Source of the DNA: CAWJMN01 sp963844055
Lineage (GTDB): Bacteria > Planctomycetota > Planctomycetia > Pirellulales > Pirellulaceae
Reading direction: 5' to 3'
DNA length: 64,000 nucleotides
Assembly: GCA_963844055.1 (NCBI GenBank)
Contig: CAWJMN010000002.1
Location: 620,001-684,000 of the forward strand
Positions 10,998 through 20,708 of the stretch are shown here, one piece after another. Each line of letters begins with the position of its first letter. The first letter of the stretch is position 1. A model generated the notes under the pieces. That model did no database searches, was not told where the DNA came from, and worked only from the letters and a program-made list of their open reading frames with translations. The position numbers and the translations under genes are program-made.

Positions 10998-11531
10998 ATG
11001 AATTTGACCGACCGCTGTCAGCAAGTGGAATTGATCCTGTCCGACGTCGATGGCGTGCTGACCGATGGTGGCATTCTGTATGACAACCAAGGGATCGAAA
11101 TCAAGAAGTTCCACATTCGTGATGGCCTGGGGATCAAGCTTTGGCAACGGGCGGGGTTTCGCTTTGGCGTGCTGACAGCGCGTAGCTCTCATATTGTGAA
11201 GGTACGTGCGGCCGAACTAGGCGTCGATATTGTGCGCCAAGGTTTCGAAAACAAACTTCCTGCCGCTAAAGAAGTGCTCAAGCAGTTGGGACTGCGCACG
11301 GAACAGGCATGCTTCATTGGGGACGATCTAACCGACCTACCTGTGATCCAGCATTTCGGGCTAGGGGTTGCTGTTGCCGACGCAGCTGCTGAGGTGCGAG
11401 CCATTGCAACCCATGTAACGCGGGCTGCTGGGGGCCAAGGGGCGGTTCGCGAGTTGATCGAGACAATTTTGCGGGCAAAAAACCGCTGGGATGATTTGGT
11501 TCAGACGTACTTAGACGCTAGTCGTTCGTAG
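10998..11531 (+). CDS. kdsC: 3-deoxy-D-manno-octulosonate 8-phosphate phosphatase (KdsC)
   Basis: HAD-superfamily phosphatase of 177 residues, the usual KdsC length. It removes phosphate from Kdo-8-phosphate. The motif-1 aspartates D16 and D18 stand in LSDVDGVLTDG. Motif 2 is T60 in VLTARSS, motif 3 is K86, and motif 4 is D109/D110 with D113 in FIGDDLTDLPV. Like other KdsC proteins it lacks a cap domain and should act as a tetramer (family knowledge). Located 240 bases after the kdsD-like gene. Confidence 0.93.
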   Translation: MNLTDRCQQVELILSDVDGVLTDGGILYDNQGIEIKKFHIRDGLGIKLWQRAGFRFGVLTARSSHIVKVRAAELGVDIVRQGFENKLPAAKEVLKQLGLRTEQACFIGDDLTDLPVIQHFGLGVAVADAAAEVRAIATHVTRAAGGQGAVRELIETILRAKNRWDDLVQTYLDASRS

Positions 11532-11629
11532 GGTCCTTCGGTGACGCGGCGACAACTAGCAATGCTTGGGCAATCGAAGATGAAACATTTGAGAACTTTA
11601 CAGGGTGGATGGCTTTCGTCGTAGGCTGA

Positions 11630-14600
11630 GTGGGCGTGGCACACTTTCGGAACTATTTGACGGCGTTGGTGGGCGTACTGCTCCTCTGGGGAGCGTATTC
11701 CTTTGCCCTTGCGCCGATCCTAGTTCCCACCCGTACGATTCGAAGCTCCAATGCACCCATTGCAGAACCAGGCGAAGAATCCCCATTACCTGGTTACGAT
11801 TTCACAGGACTCTTTCCGGAAGATGCTTGGGAACTCAAACAACCCAAGGTCATTGAAACCAGCCAGTGCACGTTGCTTCTGAAAGATTACTCTACGGGTA
11901 ACGACGGAAGTTTGCTGCTGAAGCCTTGCACGCTGATCTTTTATGTCGAGCAAAAGGGAGCCAAGGACGCCGCTGGAGCGCCGGTTGCCAAACGGCCCGT
12001 AGTGCTGCGTGCTCCTAACGGGGCTGAATTGATGTTTGATCGCCCTTTGAATCTGGGGCAAGCAGACATTGGGCGGCTGATTGGTGGCAAGCTCACAGGA
12101 CAAGTGTCAATCTTTAGCCCAGCGACCTCTCCCACCAGTGATGATGCTCTCAACCTGACAACTCGCAATATCACGCTGGACAAACTGCGCGTTTACACGC
12201 CGCATGAAGTCGACCTGCGATATGGCAAAAGCTACGGACGTGGACAGGACTTGACGATTGAGCTGGCCCCGAATGAGGCGGCCAATACGCGAGGTAGCCG
12301 CGCCCCAACCTTCAGCGGCATTCGGCTGTTGCAACTTGCACACGTAGAACGTTTGCACTGGGAATCTTCTCGGTCTAGCAACCCTTCGGCCCCGGCCTAT
12401 TCGTCGCGGCCGGCACCTCCCAAGAGCTTTATGGCAACGCTGGGACAACGCCCTGGCAAGGAATCGGATCCACCGGTTGAAATTCGTTGTCAGGGGGCAA
12501 TGGTCATCGACTTCGAGCAACAGGTTTGCTTGCTCGACGACCGAGTGCAAGTCAATCGGGTTTATCGCGAAGGCCCGCCGGATGAAATGACCTGTCAGCG
12601 TCTGCAAGTCCATCTGGCAGATAAGAAATCGGTCGATGCAGCCGCAGCGGCAACGCCACCAACTGATGTCTCCAAGAATGCGAAAGACCCACTATCATCT
12701 ATTGAAGCCTTCGTCGCAGTGGGCAGCCCCAACAACCCTGTAGTATTCCACTCGCCGCAGATGCAGATGCACGCGGTTGCCAACACGTTTCATTATCAGC
12801 CGCGCAACCGCCGGGTGGTTCTGGACTCGGGCACGGAAAAGGGCCAGGTCCAACTGAAGTATGAAAACTCTTCCCTTCAGGCCAAGCTGGTGGAATACCG
12901 ACTGCCTCTGCAGGGAATGCTGGGAGAACTCAACGCCAAGGGACCGGGCCGACTGGAAATGATACCGCCGGGCAAGTCGGGGGGCCGCCCCTTGGTTGCC
13001 ACTTGGCAAGACCGACTAACCCTTGAACCTGCCAAGCAAGGACACTTGCTCTCTTTCCATCAACAAGCCCTGATCGTGATGGATGGAAACTCTCGGTTTG
13101 CTGCGGAGAAGCTCTTTGTTTGGGTCAATGAGCAAGCATCGCCCCAAGGCGCAGGCCAAATGCCGATGGTGACGCCTGACCGCATGTTGGCCACGGGGAA
13201 TGTCGATGTGGCATCACCACAACTGGATGTGAAGACCAAGCGATTGGAAGCATGGTTCATTGATCCACCCATCCAAGAACCTAGCCATGCACCCACTCGC
13301 ATCGGAGAACCGGGGGCAGTAGGTCGTGCGCCCGCCAATCCTGGCGTAGAAGACGACCTTGTTCAGCCCGTTGGTGGAACGGAAGAGATTGGCGCCCCAC
13401 CTCCAACACCTCCCAAGCAAAAGTACGCGGTGCAGGGTGACCTTGTACAAATGAACCTACTACGGGCGAGTACTTCGGCGGTGAATGCCGCCGCCAGTCA
13501 GCCACAGGTTGAAGACCTAACCATTCGCGGCGCGGTAGAAGTTAATGAGATCTCCGTCGAACCAGCAGCCAATGCAGGTGCCTTACGTGTATTGGCCGAT
13601 TCCGTCACCCTTCGCAAAGGCTCCACCCCAGAAGCGCTAATGACCATCGCTGGCAACCCGGCACAGGTTTCTGCTCGGGGACTTTCCTTGGCTGGGGGCA
13701 AGATCCATCTGCATCGCGGCAAAAACAGCGTTTGGGTCGATGGGCCAGGCGAGGCTGCTTTGCCATTCCCCCAAGACAGTAAACGTTCCATTGAAACGCC
13801 GATGGCGAATACATCCTCTCGGGTCCAAATCACTTGGCAAGGTGGTCTTACATTTGATGGCCAAAAACTACGGCTGGAGCGGAATGTAGAGACCCGCACT
13901 GAGACGCAGTTCATTGCGGCCGAAACGCTCGACATGGAACTGGTGAATCGGATCGACTTTGCCAGCCTATCGGGCCCCATGGCAGGCGGTCCGATTTCCA
14001 ACGCGAATGATACTACCGTTCATCGTTTACCGAGCAGTAACGTAGTCTCTGGTGCGGCTGGCGATGGGCTGGGCATTCAGCAGATGCTGCCAGGCAATTC
14101 GGGCATTGGCGACGTCAAGTCGATCCATTTGACCGGCGAGTCCGGGGTGCGTGTGGAGAGCATCTCTTTGGACCCACTTGGGCGACAAATCTCTTTTGAC
14201 ACGCTTACGTCAAGAACTGTTAACTTCCAGCCACAATCCGGCAGCCTGCGTGCCGAGGGACCTGGCGAAGTGACGTCGGTACGAATTGGGATGCCTGTCG
14301 ATCCGACAGCCGGCGCCAACAATGTGGCCCCTGCTGATGCAAGCAAGTTGACATTCCTGGGGATCAAGTTCCTGGGAGAGATTGTGGGTGATACTAATCG
14401 CAGCCATATCAGCTTCCAAAACCAGGTCGAAACCGTCATGGGAGAAGTCACCGACTGGCATCAGCGAATCAATTCCACGCGTGTAGAAGACCTCGGTGAA
14501 CGAGGGGCAGTAATGTACAGCGACTTCCTCGACATCGTAGAGATGAAGCTGGCACATGGGCCCAAATGGGTGGAACTGAACGCTCGTGGCAACACGCGTG

Positions 14601-14854
14601 TCGACGGCAAGTCGTTCACCGCTCGGGCGAACCGAATTGGCTACGTCTCCAACAAAGATCAGCTGGTCCTCGAAGGGGACGGCCGAACCGATGCGGAACT
14701 TTGGCATCGCTCTAGCCCCACCAGCAATCCTTCCCATGTTGCGGCTCGCAAAATCACGTTCCGACGCACCAACAACTCTCTGGAAGTCGACGGAGGCAAG
14801 GTGCTAGACATTGGCAGCTTGCCCCCTAGCAGCATTATGCCACCACGCAGATAG
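11630..14854 (+). CDS. Large OstA/LptA-LptC-like protein, probable LPS transport
   Basis: 1074 residues starting at GTG 11630. One N-terminal membrane segment (about 8-27) is followed by a long periplasmic part. Along its length are repeated beta-rich segments resembling the OstA/LptA-LptC jellyroll (for example VEIRCQGAMVIDFEQQVCL, DRMLATGNVDVASPQLDV, LTFDGQKLRLERNV and KSFTARANRIGYVSNKDQL). Proline-rich linkers separate them. LptC (about 190 residues) and LptA (about 185) are separate small proteins in E. coli. This one looks like an inner-membrane anchor plus several OstA-like modules in one chain. Its place after kdsD-kdsC supports LPS export across the periplasm. The assignment rests on pattern likeness and context, not on catalytic motifs. 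Confidence 0.68.
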   Translation: MGVAHFRNYLTALVGVLLLWGAYSFALAPILVPTRTIRSSNAPIAEPGEESPLPGYDFTGLFPEDAWELKQPKVIETSQCTLLLKDYSTGNDGSLLLKPCTLIFYVEQKGAKDAAGAPVAKRPVVLRAPNGAELMFDRPLNLGQADIGRLIGGKLTGQVSIFSPATSPTSDDALNLTTRNITLDKLRVYTPHEVDLRYGKSYGRGQDLTIELAPNEAANTRGSRAPTFSGIRLLQLAHVERLHWESSRSSNPSAPAYSSRPAPPKSFMATLGQRPGKESDPPVEIRCQGAMVIDFEQQVCLLDDRVQVNRVYREGPPDEMTCQRLQVHLADKKSVDAAAAATPPTDVSKNAKDPLSSIEAFVAVGSPNNPVVFHSPQMQMHAVANTFHYQPRNRRVVLDSGTEKGQVQLKYENSSLQAKLVEYRLPLQGMLGELNAKGPGRLEMIPPGKSGGRPLVATWQDRLTLEPAKQGHLLSFHQQALIVMDGNSRFAAEKLFVWVNEQASPQGAGQMPMVTPDRMLATGNVDVASPQLDVKTKRLEAWFIDPPIQEPSHAPTRIGEPGAVGRAPANPGVEDDLVQPVGGTEEIGAPPPTPPKQKYAVQGDLVQMNLLRASTSAVNAAASQPQVEDLTIRGAVEVNEISVEPAANAGALRVLADSVTLRKGSTPEALMTIAGNPAQVSARGLSLAGGKIHLHRGKNSVWVDGPGEAALPFPQDSKRSIETPMANTSSRVQITWQGGLTFDGQKLRLERNVETRTETQFIAAETLDMELVNRIDFASLSGPMAGGPISNANDTTVHRLPSSNVVSGAAGDGLGIQQMLPGNSGIGDVKSIHLTGESGVRVESISLDPLGRQISFDTLTSRTVNFQPQSGSLRAEGPGEVTSVRIGMPVDPTAGANNVAPADASKLTFLGIKFLGEIVGDTNRSHISFQNQVETVMGEVTDWHQRINSTRVEDLGERGAVMYSDFLDIVEMKLAHGPKWVELNARGNTRVDGKSFTARANRIGYVSNKDQLVLEGDGRTDAELWHRSSPTSNPSHVAARKITFRRTNNSLEVDGGKVLDIGSLPPSSIMPPRR

Positions 14855-14906
14855 TACGACGGTCGCCGCGAACGTAGTGGCTTCGTTACAACCAAGGAAT
14901 GGTCCC

Positions 14907-15713
14907 ATGAGTTTGACGGTGGGAAGTGTTTGCGAGTTTCTCGATACGTTTGCGCCCCCTGCCCTGGCGGAAGAGTGGGACAACGTCGGTCTGCTGGTTG
15001 GTGACCGTTCCCGAGATGCCTTGCGCATCATGACATGTCTTACGGTCACTCCCCGCAGTGCCCAAGAAGCGATGGAAGAGAAGGCCGACTTGATCGTCAG
15101 CCATCACCCATTGCCGTTTAAGCCGTTCAAACGACTGACGACCGACAACACCGCAGGAGACCTCTTGTGGAAGCTGATTGGAGCGGGCATTAGCATTGCG
15201 AGCCCTCACACATCTTTCGACTCAGCAGCACAAGGCATCAATCAGCAATGGTGCGACTTCCTAGGGCTAACTGATGTAAAGCCGATCCTTCCCATCGGCC
15301 CCAAGGGAAGCGAAAGCATTGCACACTTGGGAAGTGGGCGACTGGGCACTTGGCCTAGCGGTGGAAGCCTTGAAGACCTTGCCCAGCTCGTGAAGAAAAA
15401 GCTTCAGCTTTCGACGCTGCAGGTCGTTCCTCCTGCCGGCAAGAAGCTATCCAAGATCGCCGTCGCCTGTGGCAGTGCGGGCTCTTTCCTAGAACCAGCA
15501 CGCAAGGCGGGCTGCGACTGTTTGATCACCGGCGAGACTTCCTTCCACACGGCACTAGAAGCAGAAGCGTGGGGAATGGGGCTGGTACTGGTGGGACACT
15601 ATGCCAGCGAACGATTTGCCGTCGAGACTCTAGCGAAGGTTTTAGGCGCACAGTTTCCGGCCGCACGCTGTTGGGCCAGTGCGCAAGAGTGCGACCCCTT
15701 ACACTGGCTGTAG
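14907..15713 (+). CDS. Nif3-like dinuclear metal center protein
   Basis: 268 residues, the usual size for the compact Nif3/YbgI family (GTP cyclohydrolase 1 type 2 homologue). Visible are the N-terminal EEWDNVGLLVGD, the metal-binding DLIVSHHPLPF and SPHTSFDSA. C-terminal GETSFHTALEAEAWGMGLVLVGHYASE completes the metal site. The start at ATG 14907 has AAGGA 8 bases upstream; longer in-frame starts lie inside the preceding gene. The exact biochemical role of the family is unsettled. Confidence 0.92.
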   Translation: MSLTVGSVCEFLDTFAPPALAEEWDNVGLLVGDRSRDALRIMTCLTVTPRSAQEAMEEKADLIVSHHPLPFKPFKRLTTDNTAGDLLWKLIGAGISIASPHTSFDSAAQGINQQWCDFLGLTDVKPILPIGPKGSESIAHLGSGRLGTWPSGGSLEDLAQLVKKKLQLSTLQVVPPAGKKLSKIAVACGSAGSFLEPARKAGCDCLITGETSFHTALEAEAWGMGLVLVGHYASERFAVETLAKVLGAQFPAARCWASAQECDPLHWL

Positions 15714-15721
15714 TCACCGAA

Positions 15722-16714
15722 CTATCGCGTCGTCTCTGACTGGCTTTCGTGACGACGGAAAAGCCATGCATAGTCGGCCGGCGTCAAGAAGGCCAACCAG
15801 CCGATCATCATGATCCAGTGAAACAAGAACAAGTGCATCATGTAATCGGTAGCGATGTGAAACAGCAGCATCAGCACCAATGACAATCGTCGTGTGGATG
15901 GGAACCAGATCAGCAACGGTGCGAGTAGCTCCATCGCCACGGTAATCCAGGTGATGCTACGGCAGACCCAAGGAACCTCAAAGATAAAGTCGGGCAGCGG
16001 AAACCGTCCAAAGAGGTCATCTAGGCGACAAACATAGTAGAGTGTTTCGCCACTTCGCCAATCGGAACCTGCCAACTTCCAGCCTGCCGCGGAAGCCATC
16101 AGCACGACCATTTGAATCTGCATCATTCGAATCGGCCAAGCAGAATGAGCAACCGTGGAATGCGGCAAGGCGATTGTACCTGTTCGCCATCTTTTCCAAA
16201 CGACATCGAGCGAGAACTTTTCGCCAATTGGCAACCACATCAGATAGAAACATAGCAACCGAAAGACAACGTCTTCCGAATCCATGATCAGGTTGTTGCG
16301 ATGCTGAAACGAGAACGCCCAAACGAAGATTCCTACTGCTTGCACGCGTGAAAAGAGTCCCAGCGTTAGCAGTACGGCCTGAATGATGGCCACATAAAGG
16401 GCGAGGTGTAGCAGGAAGCCTTCTTTCGCCCACGCCAGCAGGGTCCAGCAGTAGATCGAGCTGCATTCCCGCGAGACAGAGTAAGGATAGATGCCTTGCT
16501 CACCAAACCAATCATCCACAAACGGAATCCAAGCCGCAAAGTAGACGACCGCAACGCATCCCATCAGGATCCGCAAAATTGCGACATGCACTGGATCCAC
16601 TGGAGCGTGAAAAAACTCATTCCAAGTCTTGCAACATGTACGCAACATTGTCCCAAGCCAAGGACTTGGTTTGGCATTTGAATCCGCAGCAGTAGTAAGC
16701 GATGCAGAAGCCAT
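15722..16714 (-). CDS. HTTM domain membrane protein (vitamin K-dependent gamma-carboxylase-like)
   Basis: Integral membrane protein of 330 residues with about six to eight hydrophobic segments. The HTTM pattern is seen in PVHVAILRILMG, WFGEQGIYPY, FSFQHRNNLIMDSEDVVFRLLCFYLMWLPIGEKFSLD and the C-terminal FHIATDYMMHLFLFHWIMM. The family resembles the membrane part of gamma-glutamyl carboxylase, but bacterial members have no proven activity. Its start codon overlaps the stop of the upstream gene (TAATG), so translation is coupled. Last gene of a four-gene minus-strand operon. Confidence 0.87.
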   Translation of the reverse strand: MASASLTTAADSNAKPSPWLGTMLRTCCKTWNEFFHAPVDPVHVAILRILMGCVAVVYFAAWIPFVDDWFGEQGIYPYSVSRECSSIYCWTLLAWAKEGFLLHLALYVAIIQAVLLTLGLFSRVQAVGIFVWAFSFQHRNNLIMDSEDVVFRLLCFYLMWLPIGEKFSLDVVWKRWRTGTIALPHSTVAHSAWPIRMMQIQMVVLMASAAGWKLAGSDWRSGETLYYVCRLDDLFGRFPLPDFIFEVPWVCRSITWITVAMELLAPLLIWFPSTRRLSLVLMLLFHIATDYMMHLFLFHWIMMIGWLAFLTPADYAWLFRRHESQSETTR

Positions 16715-17283
16715 TACGGATACTTGATCTTGGGAAGTACGTACTGGTCGTCAAGTTCATAGGGCTCACGCCGATTGGGCCAGCGATCACCGGTTGGATT
16801 TTCAAAACGATGCGACTTGATGATGATTCGAACCGAGCGCGGACGATCCTCAGGCGCTGGCGAATCTCGATATTTTTCCGCGATGTAGCGGGTAAAGGAG
16901 CGACGTGCGGGCTCAGTCTCGGGAAGGTTATCGAACCACTTCACCATTCGTACGTTGAGAAATCGCTCTGAATTGGAAAGCTTGGGCCAGTCTGGCGAGT
17001 TCCAGACATGCTTCTTCCCGTTTTGGTAGGTGATTTCGATCTGAATCCGATGGTTGCTGCGATCTGGATTGGGAGCAAACATGTTCCAGTGAGCTTGCCA
17101 AACGCCCAGGGACTGGGTCACCTTATCTACCGTCGCTCCACCAAGCACATCCAGCCCCGGAATGGACTGGACCAACATGGCAAACAGCAGCGCCGCGATA
17201 AGGATGTTGACACCTTTGCGCCGCCAGGAGGAAACAGGCGGTACGATTGCCACTTCAGAGGCTACAGAATCTCCGTCCGCCAT
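16714..17283 (-). CDS. Conserved protein paired with HTTM protein
   Basis: 189 residues with one N-terminal membrane segment (about 25-50: VNILIAALLFAMLVQSIPGL) and a soluble remainder containing QAHWNMFAPNPDRSNHRIQIE and a tail rich in basic and polar residues. Proteins with the WNMFAP signature commonly sit next to HTTM genes in planctomycetes (recollection, not checked). It overlaps the HTTM start by one base, which suggests a membrane complex of the two. Function unknown. Confidence 0.78.
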   Translation of the reverse strand: MADGDSVASEVAIVPPVSSWRRKGVNILIAALLFAMLVQSIPGLDVLGGATVDKVTQSLGVWQAHWNMFAPNPDRSNHRIQIEITYQNGKKHVWNSPDWPKLSNSERFLNVRMVKWFDNLPETEPARRSFTRYIAEKYRDSPAPEDRPRSVRIIIKSHRFENPTGDRWPNRREPYELDDQYVLPKIKYP

Positions 17284-17320
17284 CGCCTGCTACTCCTCTC
17301 ACGCTGCCTTCCAACCATCC

Positions 17321-18694
17321 TTATCGAGATAGACGTGTTGGCTGGAATGTGACAGGGACTACGCGATAAATACCACGCGTGAACAGCAACTCGGCAAGAT
17401 CATCCGTGGCTTGAATAGCAGTCTTTGGAATCACCACGATATCGCTATCTCGCAGGAAGATTTCGTCCGAAGGGGTCGGCCGTTTTCCATACAAGGCACC
17501 ACGAATATCTACCAGCGTTGCCATCAACCGCCAGTCTTCGGCACGGCGGAAAACCACCACCTGCCGTAAGTTACCACCATTGTTCCAGCCACCTGCTAAG
17601 GCAATGGCCTGCATCACGGTAGTAGGAGCATCCATCGTAAACCGGCCGGGATTACGAACTTCGCCTACCACAAACACAAAGTGTGGTGCCCGCAGCGCCA
17701 GGTTGGGCGTAATGCTAAAGCCTTCCACAATCGCGCTGTAGCGTTCATTCACTTCGCGGCGAATTTCATCCAGCGAGAGACCTTGCACGTAGATCTGTCC
17801 CACCTCAGGAAGCGAGACCGAACCTTCGGGATTGACCTTTACGCGACGCCCTTGACCACCCGAGAAAAACCGGCTGTCGACGGCAGCACGAATATCATCC
17901 GCCTTGGTGTTGGTTTTGATCGGGGTCAGGTTGATCCCGTCGGTGATTTTATAGTACTTCTTGTACCGTTCCTTCAGTTCCGTGGTCAGATCCGGAATGG
18001 TCTTGCCGGCACCACGTACGGGGCCAAGCAACAGCAGATAGACATTGCCATCGGGCTGAATGACAAGATCGCGATTGACGCTTGGATCGATCAACGACTC
18101 AATCCGAATGGTGTCGCCAACTTGCAACTCGTATTCACGCGACGAAATGTTCCGCGAATAGACGTAGACAAACTCTAGCTCATCATCGACACGCACTCGG
18201 TATTCTGGCATGTGCGGTGCGCGAGCAGGACCAATGTATTCTCCTTGACCAAACGCCTGCCAGGGAATTCGGCCCCAGTTCTTCCAGTTGGGCTCGCCAC
18301 AACCATCGCCGCTTAGGCAGTCTACGCCCGAGATGGGGCGTTGGCACGCACCACCACAACCACAGGCACCATTAACACCGCTCACCTGGCCGCACGAAGT
18401 GCAAACGCCTTCTGTTCCTTGGCACAACAGGATTTCCGAATAGAAATTAGCAGCGGGCACATTCGCTGCAACTGTCACGGAAACAGGGGCGGTGTGCTTT
18501 GCCGATTGCTTGCTACCTACGATGACTGAATCGGACGACTCGGCGTGGCGCACGCTCGACACTGGCACAAACTTTTGCGTCTCGGGCTGCGACTGCGCAG
18601 GGCCTGGCATCCAGCAAAATGCGGCCGTCGCAAGCAAGCTGAATGCTGCGCTAACGTATAAGCCTAGCCGTCCCTGCCAATAGGTAATTTTCAT
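17321..18694 (-). CDS. Polysaccharide export outer membrane protein (Wza/OPX-like)
   Basis: 457 residues. A signal peptide (to about residue 35) is followed by an odd segment (about 88-135) with eight cysteines and many glycines. Then comes the Poly_export/SLBB part: YELQVGDTIRIESLIDPSVNRDLVIQPDGNVYLLLLGPVRGAGKTIPDL, a second LPEVGQIYVQGLSLDEIRREV, and an SLBB-like FVVGEVRNPGRFTMDAPTTVMQAIALAGG. OPX proteins form the periplasmic and outer-membrane channel for capsule or exopolysaccharide export. No Wzc-type kinase or Wzx/Wzy gene is next to it. It starts 5 bases after the stop of the TPR lipoprotein gene. Confidence 0.9.
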   Translation of the reverse strand: MKITYWQGRLGLYVSAAFSLLATAAFCWMPGPAQSQPETQKFVPVSSVRHAESSDSVIVGSKQSAKHTAPVSVTVAANVPAANFYSEILLCQGTEGVCTSCGQVSGVNGACGCGGACQRPISGVDCLSGDGCGEPNWKNWGRIPWQAFGQGEYIGPARAPHMPEYRVRVDDELEFVYVYSRNISSREYELQVGDTIRIESLIDPSVNRDLVIQPDGNVYLLLLGPVRGAGKTIPDLTTELKERYKKYYKITDGINLTPIKTNTKADDIRAAVDSRFFSGGQGRRVKVNPEGSVSLPEVGQIYVQGLSLDEIRREVNERYSAIVEGFSITPNLALRAPHFVFVVGEVRNPGRFTMDAPTTVMQAIALAGGWNNGGNLRQVVVFRRAEDWRLMATLVDIRGALYGKRPTPSDEIFLRDSDIVVIPKTAIQATDDLAELLFTRGIYRVVPVTFQPTRLSR

Positions 18695-18699
18695 TGCGG

Positions 18700-20451
18700 C
18701 TATCTCCTCGTGCTGCCGGATGGCAGGTTGGCGGTTCCCGTCGCGGTGGAACGCGTGTTCGTCGCGGGACGGGAAGCTACAGGCATATCACTAGCGGAAC
18801 TCTGACCAACAAACGTCGCCGAATCGACAACTCGGATCAGTTCGTTTCCACTGCCACGGCCTGCGTTGGCACTTCGTTGTGCTAAAGAACGTTCGTAGTC
18901 TGCTTTGCGTGCAAGTTCCGTCTCACCCAGGCGGGTATGAACCACCGCCAAGTTGTGCCAACCATCGGCATTGGACCTGATCGTGACGCTGTGGATCAGC
19001 ATCTTCTTGGCTTCTTGCAATTGCCCAAACCGAGCCATCAGCACGCCCAGTTCATTGGCGGCCAAGTAGTGCTTAGGGTCAACCTCTAATGCCGCCTGAT
19101 GAAATACCATCGCGCGAGCATTGTTGCTGGTATTGTTTCCTGCGCTGGTATCCACCATGGTGGCGCAGATCTTGCCGTGCCAGTAAAACGCCTCGGATGC
19201 GACCGGCAGTCCGCCGGAAGCCTTGATCAACTGCTTTTGAGCGTATCCATAATAGGCCTGCAGCGCGGCAATCGGCGCCATCGTCGCGGCCGAGTCTCCT
19301 CTAAGGATCGGCGTGCGGTGCGCTTCGACAATCTTGCGGACATCCACCTCACCTGTCGCATCGCCAGACCTCAGCAGAAAATCATCCGCTTCTTCCAGGG
19401 CGATATTGGCTGCCGACATCGCCTGCGAGTGCTCATCGGAACCCGACATGGCATCGAGTGCCTGCGTAATGAGTCGCTCGGCCTGAACAATGTCTGCGCG
19501 GGCCGAGTACATCGCCCCACGCTGAGCGAGGGACCGGCCATGGGCGACTAAACTACTACACTGATCCGACAAGGCGGCCAAGGACTCCTTCGAAGGCTGT
19601 GTGCGTACCACGTCTCGAATGACATCGTCACCAGAGGGAATCGAATTGACGACGCTCTGGTCATGACCATACGCAGAGAGCGAAGGAACGTTAGATTGCT
19701 CTGGGGAAGTCGCATCTCCTGCAATTCCCTCCACACGATAGTTGTTCTGCCGGCTCTCTTGCCAACTGGGTAGCCCGCCTTGTGGGCTGGCCTCTTCTTC
19801 ATCGGGCGCGGGCAAGCGTGTAACTTCGGCAGATGCTGCGGAACGCGAAGCTGGGCCTGTCGGTGCCGGGCCATGCAGGCTAAGCCCCTCTTCGCCATCG
19901 AGGGAATACCGCGAACTGGAGTTTACCTCAGGGCTGGAAGTGCCTTCGGCCGCGGGAGCCTTTTTGGCAGGGCTGCTACGATCAGGCGTGGCTTCGGAAG
20001 CACTGCTGGGGGCTTGGCCTTCGGCCGATTGCGGACCATTGAGCGTCAGGGGCATTCGCCCGGTGGGACGGCTGCGTGGTGGAATTCCTTCGGAATCCAC
20101 AACGGGGGCCAACCGCCCATCGGCCTGCATCTGCTTGGCTTCTTCTTCGGTAATCGGGCCAATGTTGTCGTCTGGATTGTCTTGGGCGGAAACGAGTCGG
20201 CTGTGTGCGGGAACTGCAATCAGCGATGGTTCGGACCACGCTTTGCCATCCAGGCGCTGCGGCGCTTGTGTTGCGACAGAGACTCCCTCTTCCACCTGCA
20301 ATCCGACAGGTCCCTCTCCCACCACCGGCAGCGGAACACGCTGACGCGCAGAGGCTGACGGCGCGGGGCTGCTTTCAGAGCAACCAGCGGCCAAAAAGGA
20401 AAGGCTTACACAAGCGTTAAAGAACGCTTGGCGACGCATAAGACGATTCAT
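18700..20451 (-). CDS. TPR-containing lipoprotein
   Basis: Start chosen at ATG 20451 because the next residues form a lipoprotein signal with lipobox LAAGC (Cys24). The 583-residue protein has a long low-complexity middle (about 30-330) rich in Ser, Pro, Ala and Glu. A C-terminal helical region with tetratricopeptide-like repeats follows (FHQAALEVDPKHYLAANELGVLMARFGQLQEAKKML and the next unit, WHNLAVVHTRLGETELARKADYERSL). The tail is basic. First gene of the operon with the export protein, so it probably assists assembly of the polysaccharide exporter at the envelope (inferred). Confidence 0.82.
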   Translation of the reverse strand: MNRLMRRQAFFNACVSLSFLAAGCSESSPAPSASARQRVPLPVVGEGPVGLQVEEGVSVATQAPQRLDGKAWSEPSLIAVPAHSRLVSAQDNPDDNIGPITEEEAKQMQADGRLAPVVDSEGIPPRSRPTGRMPLTLNGPQSAEGQAPSSASEATPDRSSPAKKAPAAEGTSSPEVNSSSRYSLDGEEGLSLHGPAPTGPASRSAASAEVTRLPAPDEEEASPQGGLPSWQESRQNNYRVEGIAGDATSPEQSNVPSLSAYGHDQSVVNSIPSGDDVIRDVVRTQPSKESLAALSDQCSSLVAHGRSLAQRGAMYSARADIVQAERLITQALDAMSGSDEHSQAMSAANIALEEADDFLLRSGDATGEVDVRKIVEAHRTPILRGDSAATMAPIAALQAYYGYAQKQLIKASGGLPVASEAFYWHGKICATMVDTSAGNNTSNNARAMVFHQAALEVDPKHYLAANELGVLMARFGQLQEAKKMLIHSVTIRSNADGWHNLAVVHTRLGETELARKADYERSLAQRSANAGRGSGNELIRVVDSATFVGQSSASDMPVASRPATNTRSTATGTANLPSGSTRR

Positions 20452-20708
20452 AACACATCCGTGAGGCAGAATCGGAAAACGCAACATCCATTTGCGTACA
20501 CATGACTCGCGCACGTTCGGAGTATCGTCCGGCCTCAAAATGGAGATGTAGCTAATCCCTACCCGCTGGCAAGGGATCGCTATCACCGGCTGCCACATTC
20601 GGTACAGCCCGAGCGACTGTACCGGGCCTCACCGCCATGACCCTCAGACCAAGAGAGCCTTGGCTGATCGCTACAGATTGCCAAGATGGCACGACTGATA
20701 AGGCCTCG

